This document shows, one piece after another, positions 1 to 5,110 of a stretch of 7,685 nucleotides of DNA (positions are counted from its first letter, which is position 1; the number at the start of each line of letters is the position of its first letter). The DNA lies in the NCBI GenBank assembly GCA_002335345.1, contig DDCS01000148.1:7517-15201 (forward strand). Direction: 5' to 3'. The notes beneath the pieces were generated by a model, which searched no databases, was not told the origin of the DNA, and saw nothing but the letters and a program-made list of their open reading frames with translations. The position numbers and the translations under genes were made by a program. This stretch comes from Flavobacteriaceae bacterium UBA2000. GTDB lineage: Bacteria; Bacteroidota; Bacteroidia; Flavobacteriales; Flavobacteriaceae.

Positions 1-297
1 ATAAAATACAAACGCACCAAGCATCGCCTGACCAATCGGGAATTTCTCAAGAGTTATCAAAAAGTACTTCGCCCCGGAGGTTTGGTGCATTTGAAAACAG
101 ACAGTGAATTTATGCACGGTTATACGCTTGGTTTACTCCATGGGCTGGGCCAAGACATTCACTTTGCGCAACATGATGTTTATGGTACCACGGGGACCCC
201 TGAGGTGGTCACTGCTGTTCAGACGTTCTATGAATCACAGTATTTGACTGAAGAAAAGAAAATTACCTACACAAGTTTTTCGCTGCGCGGCCTCTAA
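1..297 (+). CDS. trmB: tRNA (guanine-N7)-methyltransferase, C-terminal part
   Basis: This is the last 98 codons of TrmB, which uses S-adenosylmethionine to make m7G at position 46 of the tRNA variable loop in the cytoplasm. The frame is open from base 1, so the 5' end lies outside the window. Three family signatures are visible: KHRLT (residues 7-11 of the fragment; KRRLT in many homologues), the strand GGLVHLKTDSE (26-36) with its conserved KTD, and TFYE (75-78), which corresponds to the C-terminal TxxE motif involved in catalysis and SAM/tRNA contact. The protein ends in RGL followed by TAA. The lysE-like gene starts 42 nt downstream on the same strand with no terminator between them, so the two may be co-transcribed. 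The SAM-binding Rossmann N-terminus cannot be seen here. Assignment is firm from the C-terminal motifs. Confidence 0.9.
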   Translation: MKYKRTKHRLTNREFLKSYQKVLRPGGLVHLKTDSEFMHGYTLGLLHGLGQDIHFAQHDVYGTTGTPEVVTAVQTFYESQYLTEEKKITYTSFSLRGL

Positions 298-339
298 TGC
301 TTAATTTTATAAAGTGAAGCGTAAATACTTAAACGCGAA

Positions 340-966
340 ATGACGGCTTTAGTCAATTTTTTTGTAGGTTACCTGGCGTCCTTTATCGGACTCATACCTC
401 CTGGATTGTTGAATATGACCGCAGCCAAAATTGGCGTTAAGCAGGGACGTAAACCTGCGCTTATTTTTAGTGTAGGCGTAATCGTGGTCGTTTGCGTTCA
501 AACGGGCCTTGGCTTAGCTTTTGCACGTTATATCGAACAACACCCTGAAATTGTTGATATCCTTCAGAAAGTAACTCTAGGCATATTCTTAGCCTTGACA
601 TTTTATTTTTTTGTTCTGGCCAAGGACACCAGACGAGAAATCCCGAAAGGGGTTAAACGGTCCAAAACAAATCGCTTTTTGTACGGTATATTATTGTCGT
701 CGCTTAATATGCTGCCCATACCGTATTGGGTTTATGTGAGCATCAGTCTCAGTGCTTTGGGTTGGTTCTTTTTTGACCCCCAGGTTATCGGTTGGGCTAT
801 TTTTGGATCCGCAACAGGGACCTTTAGCATGTTATTGATCTATATTTATTTTTTTCGGCGTAAACTCCCAATTGGGAATTTTGGGTTCAATTTGAACTAT
901 TTTCTCGGCGCTATTACTGGGCTGATATCTTTAATCACGGTAATTCGTATATGGCAACGCATGTAA
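340..966 (+). CDS. LysE/RhtB-type amino-acid exporter family membrane protein
   Basis: A 208-residue, very hydrophobic inner-membrane protein of the size usual for LysE/RhtB exporters (about 200-220 residues). About six membrane segments can be read, near residues 4-22, 38-60, 73-93, 112-134, 146-170 and 185-204. A basic loop (RREIPKGVKRSKTNR, 98-112) lies between segments 3 and 4. GLIPPGLLNM (17-26) at the end of the first segment matches the family's conserved Pro-Gly-Pro region, and NMLPIPYW (123-130) matches the second conserved half-repeat. Members export amino acids or other small solutes by proton exchange; the substrate cannot be deduced here. ATG 340 is the first start and the frame is closed upstream. 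The gene overlaps the next one by 16 nt, indicating translational coupling in a trmB-lysE-atl transcript. Confidence 0.85.
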   Translation: MTALVNFFVGYLASFIGLIPPGLLNMTAAKIGVKQGRKPALIFSVGVIVVVCVQTGLGLAFARYIEQHPEIVDILQKVTLGIFLALTFYFFVLAKDTRREIPKGVKRSKTNRFLYGILLSSLNMLPIPYWVYVSISLSALGWFFFDPQVIGWAIFGSATGTFSMLLIYIYFFRRKLPIGNFGFNLNYFLGAITGLISLITVIRIWQRM

Positions 967-1295
967 CACTCGATAAAAGTGATTTTTTTGAGCGCGTTTA
1001 TAAAGTTGTGCGGGACATCCCCTATGGTCGCGTTACGACCTACGGGGCTATAGCAAAATCGATTGGGGCGCCAGGGGCAGCGAGAACTGTAGGGTATGCT
1101 ATGAATGCCTCGCATAATTTGCCCGATGTGCCTGCCCATCGGGTGGTTAATCGCGACGGTATGCTCACGGGGAAACATCATTTTCCAGGAAGAGATACCA
1201 TGCAACGTTTACTCGCCCAAGAAGGAGTGATGGTCCAAGAAGATTGTGTGGTAAACTTTAAGGCGCTTTTTTGGCAACCCGATCCACTGGTTTAG
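951..1295 (+). CDS. Alkyltransferase-like (ATL) DNA-damage recognition protein, MGMT family
   Basis: A 114-residue stand-alone copy of the MGMT DNA-binding domain. The winged-helix features are present: PYGRVTTYGAIA (24-35, with the Tyr that rotates the phosphate), and R45 in ARTVGYAMNA at the place of the arginine finger that fills the flipped-base gap. The acceptor motif PCHRV of true methyltransferases reads PAHRV (61-65): A62 (GCC at 1134-1136) replaces the catalytic Cys, and the protein contains only one other Cys (C98, near the C-terminus). By family knowledge such ATL proteins bind O6-alkylguanine without repairing it and hand the lesion to nucleotide excision repair; an Ala variant is known from Thermus thermophilus and Trp variants from E. 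coli and fission yeast. MGMT annotation by homology would therefore mislead. ATG 951 lies inside the end of the exporter gene, and no other Met occurs before residue 51. Confidence 0.92.
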   Translation: MATHVTLDKSDFFERVYKVVRDIPYGRVTTYGAIAKSIGAPGAARTVGYAMNASHNLPDVPAHRVVNRDGMLTGKHHFPGRDTMQRLLAQEGVMVQEDCVVNFKALFWQPDPLV

Positions 1296-1344
1296 GGTCG
1301 TTTAGCACTCCCCTTTTGATTCAAAAAACATGGGGGAAAAGCAC

Positions 1345-1375
1345 TATGTAAAGACTAATTTTCTCGGTATATTTG
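1345..1375 (+). promoter_or_regulatory. Predicted Bacteroidota sigma-A promoter for the mrp operon
   Basis: TATATTTG at 1368-1375 fits the Bacteroidota -7 consensus TAnnTTTG exactly. Nineteen bases upstream, TATG (1345-1348) matches the -33 element TTTG in three of four positions, and N19 is the usual spacing. Transcription would then start near 1380-1384, about 25-29 nt before the mrp ATG. It lies in the longest intergenic gap of the window, which fits a new transcription unit. Inferred from sequence only. Confidence 0.6.
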
Positions 1376-1378
1376 CCC

Positions 1379-1395
1379 TTTAGAACAATTCTAAA
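1379..1395. promoter_or_regulatory. Perfect inverted repeat, candidate operator (iron-box-like)
   Basis: The 17 bases read TTTAGAA-CAA-TTCTAAA, a perfect 7-bp dyad with a 3-nt spacer. It begins four bases after the predicted -7 box and covers the expected transcription start, 13 bases before the mrp start codon, which is a classic place for a repressor site. As I recall it, the alphaproteobacterial Irr-box/iron-control element consensus is TTTAGAA-N3-TTCTAAA, identical in both arms. Irr is a Fur-family regulator of heme and iron genes, and the gene downstream is an Fe-S carrier. Which Bacteroidota regulator would bind it is unknown; the operator role is inference. Confidence 0.5.
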
Positions 1396-1408
1396 TACGG
1401 CTTTGACC

Positions 1409-2545
1409 ATGCAGAAAAAGGATATAATTGACATTTTAGATCGGCTAACGCTCCCCGGCGAAGGACAAAGTATTAGTCAAAGTGGCGCCATTGCCAACAT
1501 CAATATTTTTGGTCAAGAGGTGATCATTGATTTGACCATGAAGACGCCTGCTTTGCATATTAAAAAGCGCGTCGTTTCCGATATTACCAAGGCGCTGCAA
1601 GACGCTTTTGGCGCTGAAGTTGCTCCAACGATTAATATTAAAGTTCCTCCAGCTCCGGCACAAGGGCCGCAGCTAATCAAAGGAAAGCCCATAAAAGGAA
1701 TTCAGAATATTGTGGCTGTTGCTTCAGGAAAAGGGGGTGTCGGGAAGTCTACCGTTACTGCTAATTTGGCCATTACTTTGGCAGAAATGGGTTTTAAAGT
1801 AGGGGTACTTGATGCGGATATATACGGTCCTTCAATCCCGATTATGTTTGATGTTGCCGGAGCACGGCCACTATCGGTTGAGGTTGATGGCAAAAGTAAA
1901 ATGGAGCCCGTTACCCAATACGGGGTTAAAATATTATCCATTGGGTTTTTTACGCAACCCAACCAAGCCGTGATTTGGCGTGGACCTATGGCCGCAAAAG
2001 CCTTAAATCAAATGATTTTTGATGCCGCATGGGGTGAATTAGATTTCTTGTTAATCGACCTTCCTCCGGGTACAGGCGACATTCATTTAAGTATTCTACA
2101 ATCCTTACCCATCACCGGAGCTGTAGTGGTGAGTACCCCTCAAAATGTAGCTTTGGCTGATGCGAGAAAGGGAGTAGCGATGTTTCAGCAAGAGCATATA
2201 CAAGTACCCGTGTTAGGGGTGGTTGAAAATATGGCTTATTTTACTCCAGCAGAATTGCCTGAAAACAAGTATTATATTTTTGGCCAAAGTGGGGCGCGTC
2301 ATTTAGCCGAGGATTTAGAAATAGAATTTCTCGGCGAAATTCCGCTGGTGCAAAGTATTCGTGAATCTGGTGATATAGGACGACCTGCAGCGCTTCAATC
2401 AGGAACGCCTGCGGCCGAAGCTTTTGTCAATATGACTCGAGCGGTTGTTCAGCAAACCGTGCGTCGAAATGAAGATTTACCGCCCACAGAAGCAGTTAAA
2501 ATAACCACTATGGCTGGATGTAGTGCTTTAAAATCAAAGAAATGA
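1409..2545 (+). CDS. mrp: Mrp/NBP35 (ApbC) family iron-sulfur cluster carrier ATPase
   Basis: A 378-residue cytoplasmic P-loop protein that loads or transfers Fe-S clusters to apoproteins. Residues 1 to about 80 form the MIP18/DUF59-type N-domain (note LTLPGEG, 13-19, and TPALHIKKR, 46-54). A linker follows, then the SIMIBI ATPase domain. That domain has a deviant Walker A KGGVGKST (108-115), DADIYGPS (135-142) and DLPPGTGD (217-224). The CxxC that holds the bridging cluster in E. coli ApbC and Nbp35 is absent: the equivalent stretch reads ENMAYFTPAELPENKYYIFG (273-292). The only cysteine is C371, in the C-terminal ITTMAGCSA, a tail I recall from other Bacteroidota Mrp proteins. ATG 1409 is chosen over an in-frame TTG at 1373 because the TTG lies within the predicted -7 box and homologues start near QKKDI. 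It overlaps nifU by ATGA. Confidence 0.93.
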   Translation: MQKKDIIDILDRLTLPGEGQSISQSGAIANINIFGQEVIIDLTMKTPALHIKKRVVSDITKALQDAFGAEVAPTINIKVPPAPAQGPQLIKGKPIKGIQNIVAVASGKGGVGKSTVTANLAITLAEMGFKVGVLDADIYGPSIPIMFDVAGARPLSVEVDGKSKMEPVTQYGVKILSIGFFTQPNQAVIWRGPMAAKALNQMIFDAAWGELDFLLIDLPPGTGDIHLSILQSLPITGAVVVSTPQNVALADARKGVAMFQQEHIQVPVLGVVENMAYFTPAELPENKYYIFGQSGARHLAEDLEIEFLGEIPLVQSIRESGDIGRPAALQSGTPAAEAFVNMTRAVVQQTVRRNEDLPPTEAVKITTMAGCSALKSKK

Positions 2546-2775
2546 ATCAAGCATCATTAAACGAGAGAATCGAATTGGCTTTGGCGGAAATACGTCCTTT
2601 TTTACAAAATGATGGGGGGGACATATCCTTAGTTTCGGTAGAGCAAGATAAAGTAGTGGTTCGCCTAGAAGGGGCCTGTGTGGATTGCTCTGTCAATCAA
2701 ATGACCTTAAAAAGCGGCGTGGCCATGACGATTCAAAAATTTGCCCCTGAGATTCAGGAAGTGGTGAACATTTAA
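2542..2775 (+). CDS. NifU C-terminal-domain Fe-S scaffold protein
   Basis: A 77-residue stand-alone Nfu domain, the usual size of the short Bacteroidota form. FLQNDGGDISLV (20-31) is the conserved DGGD stretch, and ACVDCSVNQMTLKSGV (45-60) carries the C46-x2-C49 pair. By family knowledge that pair holds a [4Fe-4S] cluster between two subunits for delivery to target enzymes. The N-terminal IscU-like and ferredoxin-like domains of full NifU are absent. Its start codon sits in the mrp stop (ATGA, 4-nt overlap), so the two proteins are almost certainly made from one message; since Mrp here lacks the CxxC, the pair may work together. Translation ends in tandem stops TAA TAG (2773-2778). A run of seven G (2614-2620) encodes the DGGD glycines. 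Confidence 0.93.
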   Translation: MNQASLNERIELALAEIRPFLQNDGGDISLVSVEQDKVVVRLEGACVDCSVNQMTLKSGVAMTIQKFAPEIQEVVNI

Positions 2776-2859
2776 TAGGGGACCCAATTCAGATTTAATG
2801 ACAAAGCTCATGAATAAAAGCATCGCGAAATATTAATTTGGCAGTATAAAACACAATTT

Positions 2860-3912
2860 GTGATAGAATCAGATATTATGATTATCGGTGCAGGTCCTAC
2901 AGGCCTGTTTACCGTGTTTGAGGCGGGTTTGCTAAAGCTCAAGTGCCACCTGATCGACGCTTTGCCTCAACCCGGAGGTCAATGCAGTGAGATTTATCCC
3001 AAAAAACCGATATACGATATACCTGCATATCCGGAGATATTGGCTGGAGATTTGACGGAAAAACTCATGGAACAAATCGCGCCATTTTCACCTGGATTTA
3101 CTCTTGGAGAACGCGCTGAAACTTTAGAAAAACAAGAAGACGGGACCTTTATAGTCACCACAGATCAAGGGACTCAGCATCGCGCTCCAATCGTTGCAAT
3201 CGCAGGAGGCCTGGGAAGTTTTGAGCCGCGTAAACCCCCGATCGACAATTTAGTTCAATATGAAGGTAAGGGGGTTGCTTACTTTATTAAAAATCCAGAA
3301 CAGTATCGAAATAAGCATGTGGTCATTGCAGGAGGTGGTGATTCAGCGTTAGACTGGAGTATATTCTTATCGGAGGTTGCCGCATCGGTAACCCTCGTGC
3401 ATAGACGCAACGAATTTCGCGGAGCTCTAGACAGTGTTGAAAAGGTTCAGGAGTTGAAAAATCAAGGAAAAATACGCTTGATTACTCCTGGTGAGGTGGT
3501 TGGACTAGAGGGTGAGGGTGCTTTAAGTGCCGTAAGAGTGCAAGCTGAACAGGGCTTAATTACTCTAGACTGTGATGCATTTATTCCTCTTTTTGGACTT
3601 GCTCCCAAGCTAGGCCCTATTGCCCATTGGGGTTTAGAGATTGAAAAAAACGCCATTAAAGTTGATAATTCGTTAGACTATCAGACCAACATTCCTGGGG
3701 TCTATGCCATCGGAGACGTCAACACTTATCCCGGCAAGCTTAAATTGATTCTTTGTGGTTTTCACGAGGCCACACTCATGTGTCAAAGCGCTTATAAACG
3801 GATTTATCCAGAGCGTCGCTATGTTATGAAATATACAACTGTTGGCGGTGTAGAGGGTTTTGACGGCACAAAAAAGGAAGCCCCAAAGGCCGTTATCAAG
3901 TCAATTGATTAA
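2860..3912 (+). CDS. Ferredoxin-NADP(+) reductase, type 2 (YumC-like, thioredoxin-reductase fold)
   Basis: A 350-residue FAD enzyme that moves electrons between NADPH and ferredoxin. The FAD-binding motif GAGPTG is at residues 10-15, PQPGGQCSEIYPKKPIYDIP (36-55) is typical of type 2 reductases, the NADP-binding GGGDSALDW is at 158-166 followed by HRR (181-183, for the 2'-phosphate), and the second FAD motif AIGDVN is at 283-288. The CxxC disulfide of true thioredoxin reductase is missing: the matching region reads GVAYFIKNPEQY (138-149). A C-terminal extension (316-350) carries aromatic residues, as expected of the YumC group, where the tail covers the flavin. The start is GTG 2860: homologues begin MIxxDIxIIGAG, and the next ATG (2878) would cut into the first beta strand. 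It follows nifU after 84 nt, a weak -7-like TTAATTTG lies at 2833-2840, and the ferredoxin follows after 10 nt. Confidence 0.92.
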   Translation: MIESDIMIIGAGPTGLFTVFEAGLLKLKCHLIDALPQPGGQCSEIYPKKPIYDIPAYPEILAGDLTEKLMEQIAPFSPGFTLGERAETLEKQEDGTFIVTTDQGTQHRAPIVAIAGGLGSFEPRKPPIDNLVQYEGKGVAYFIKNPEQYRNKHVVIAGGGDSALDWSIFLSEVAASVTLVHRRNEFRGALDSVEKVQELKNQGKIRLITPGEVVGLEGEGALSAVRVQAEQGLITLDCDAFIPLFGLAPKLGPIAHWGLEIEKNAIKVDNSLDYQTNIPGVYAIGDVNTYPGKLKLILCGFHEATLMCQSAYKRIYPERRYVMKYTTVGGVEGFDGTKKEAPKAVIKSID

Positions 3913-3922
3913 TCACTTCTAA

Positions 3923-4255
3923 ATGGCTCAGGACATCACCTTATTTATAACTGATCGCGAAGGTAAAACCCATCAAGTAGTGGCCCCTACCGACATGAAT
4001 ATGAATTTAATGGAGGTGGTTCGCGCGTATGAATTAGCCCCAGAGGGGACCATTGGCGTCTGTGGGGGTATGGCTATGTGTGCCTCGTGTCAAAGTTATG
4101 TTGAAAGCGATCATCTTTTGCCCGTACAAAGCGCCGATGAACTCGCGATGTTGGCGGAGGCTTTTCATGTAAAAGAAAATTCTAGACTAGGATGTCAATT
4201 ATTTATAACTCCAGATTTACATGGGTTAAAAGTTACCTTAGCGCCAGAATCTTAG
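3923..4255 (+). CDS. [2Fe-2S] ferredoxin, adrenodoxin/ISC-Fdx type
   Basis: A 110-residue soluble electron carrier. Cysteines C47-x5-C53-x2-C56 and C91 reproduce the adrenodoxin-type ligand pattern (CGGMAMCASC, then GCQL), with the acidic interaction helix (DELAMLAEAF, 72-81) and GVCGGMAMC before it. Members feed electrons to cytochromes P450, Rieske or diiron oxygenases, or to the IscS/IscU cluster-assembly reaction. The gene starts 10 nt after the reductase, its likely electron source, and lies in a transcript led by mrp and nifU, which argues for a role in Fe-S assembly. An alternative partner is the DUF3050 protein encoded convergently: the ferredoxin TAG (4253-4255) and the opposite TAA overlap, sharing bases 4252-4255. 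No terminator is seen after the stop; transcription must end inside the opposite gene. Confidence 0.93.
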   Translation: MAQDITLFITDREGKTHQVVAPTDMNMNLMEVVRAYELAPEGTIGVCGGMAMCASCQSYVESDHLLPVQSADELAMLAEAFHVKENSRLGCQLFITPDLHGLKVTLAPES

Positions 4256-5037
4256 ATTAATTCAGGGATTTTGGCCTGTTGAATTTCTTCTAATACCCCA
4301 TTCCATAACGTTAATCGAAGCTCAAGGGCTTGTAAGGCAGTCTCAGTAACCTCTTCCCATTTTTGCGGGTCATTGCCACACAATTCTTGAATCATTTTTA
4401 GGGCTAAAGGTCCATGGGTGTCATCGTCTAATTCTATATGTCGCTGAAAATAGTGATGAAAGCCGGTTAAATTTTCCTCAGGAAATTGGCGTTGTATTGA
4501 GCGAATTAGAGAGGTAAACATCTGAGGGATTAAATCTTCTCGGCCAAAAGTGAATGCCGCTGCGATTTTATGCGGTTCATTCGAGTCAATTACCGAAAAA
4601 GTAAAGCGCAGGAATGAGCTAACGGATTGTGGAAGATCGATGCTTGTAGCGGCTTGATACCAGGGTTTTCCTTGGCTAATATTATGGATGAATTCATCTA
4701 TTTCTTTTGTCGACGCGCCCGCATCACACATGGCATTAAGATACATTTCAAAATGACTTCTTCTTTTGCCATCGAGGTCCAAGTCCGTCTCTTCAGCCAA
4801 AACAATCTCGTTGATCAAATACCTTATCTCTGGATCGCCAACAGGGACCCAGGGTAAGCTTGTCCCTGTAAGCTTTATTTGTAAAGCCTTTAGCAAGGAC
4901 ATAAAATCCCATACCGCGAAGACATGATGTTCCATAAAGCGATGTAAATCGGCTGGACGTTGAATATGGGTGTACAAAGGATGAGTTACAATTTCTTCCT
5001 GAAGGGGGGCTATCTTTTGAATTACTTTATGAAGCAT
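4252..5037 (-). CDS. DUF3050 family protein, probable heme-oxygenase-like fold, function unknown
   Basis: A 261-residue, mainly helical soluble protein that I recognise as DUF3050, a family I place by recall in the heme-oxygenase-like (TenA/PqqC) fold clan. No signal peptide is seen. Possible metal ligands cluster in the manner of heme-oxygenase-like diiron proteins: E36-H37-H38 in the first long helix (HRFMEHHVFAVWDFM), E77 and E82-E83 in NEIVLAEETD, H95 in SHFEMY, and H200-x3-D204-x3-H208 in QRHIELDDDTHG, whose spacing puts three side chains on one helix face. No enzyme activity can be assigned. The gene is convergent with the ferredoxin gene (overlapping stops), and a terminator hairpin stands only 21 nt upstream of its ATG. 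Its promoter must therefore overlap that hairpin, or expression depends on read-through. Family call is strong; fold and metal site are inference. Confidence 0.82.
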   Translation of the reverse strand: MLHKVIQKIAPLQEEIVTHPLYTHIQRPADLHRFMEHHVFAVWDFMSLLKALQIKLTGTSLPWVPVGDPEIRYLINEIVLAEETDLDLDGKRRSHFEMYLNAMCDAGASTKEIDEFIHNISQGKPWYQAATSIDLPQSVSSFLRFTFSVIDSNEPHKIAAAFTFGREDLIPQMFTSLIRSIQRQFPEENLTGFHHYFQRHIELDDDTHGPLALKMIQELCGNDPQKWEEVTETALQALELRLTLWNGVLEEIQQAKIPELI

Positions 5038-5050
5038 CGACAGTTTTATA

Positions 5051-5088
5051 GCAAAATAAAAGGCTTCCTCTTAATAGAAAAAGCCTTT
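5051..5088 (-). terminator. Rho-independent terminator after the acyl-CoA dehydrogenase gene
   Basis: Read on the minus strand, AAAGGCTT (5088-5081) pairs perfectly with AAGCCTTT (5066-5059). The stem is 8 bp with a 14-nt loop, and TATTTTG follows the hairpin; with the last T residues of the stem this gives the U-rich tract TTTTATTTT. The hairpin starts 22 nt after the dehydrogenase stop codon and ends just before the DUF3050 start at 5037. A TATTTTG run (5058-5052) resembles a -7 box one base short of TAnnTTTG, so this tract might also carry the DUF3050 promoter. Confidence 0.7.
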
Positions 5089-5110
5089 GTTATTGATTTT
5101 TTCGATTTGA

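Noticed and set aside
897..1205. Minus-strand open frame opposite the exporter and ATL genes
   Set aside because: It lies opposite two well-supported genes and its protein has no recognisable motif.
1310..1336. Possible hairpin CCCC-TTTT...AAAA...GGGG downstream of the ATL gene as a terminator
   Set aside because: It needs a 5-nt bulge, and the 3' side is followed by GAAAAGC rather than a T-run, so it does not look like a terminator on the + strand.
1373..1408. In-frame TTG start giving mrp 12 more residues
   Set aside because: The TTG lies inside the predicted -7 promoter box, and the extra residues do not resemble the start of Mrp homologues.
1702..1962. Minus-strand open frame inside mrp
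   Set aside because: It runs antisense through the conserved P-loop region of mrp and has no support of its own.
2833..2840. TTAATTTG as a promoter -7 box for the ferredoxin reductase
   Set aside because: It differs from TAnnTTTG at the second base, and there is no TTTG at the right distance upstream. It is noted under the reductase but not listed as a site.
2860..3912. Thioredoxin reductase
   Set aside because: The fold is the same, but the redox CxxC is absent, and the PQPGGQCSEIYPKKPIYDIP region and C-terminal extension are those of type 2 ferredoxin-NADP reductases.
4627..4857. Plus-strand open frame inside the DUF3050 gene
   Set aside because: It is a shadow of the DUF3050 coding frame, with no start context or family resemblance.
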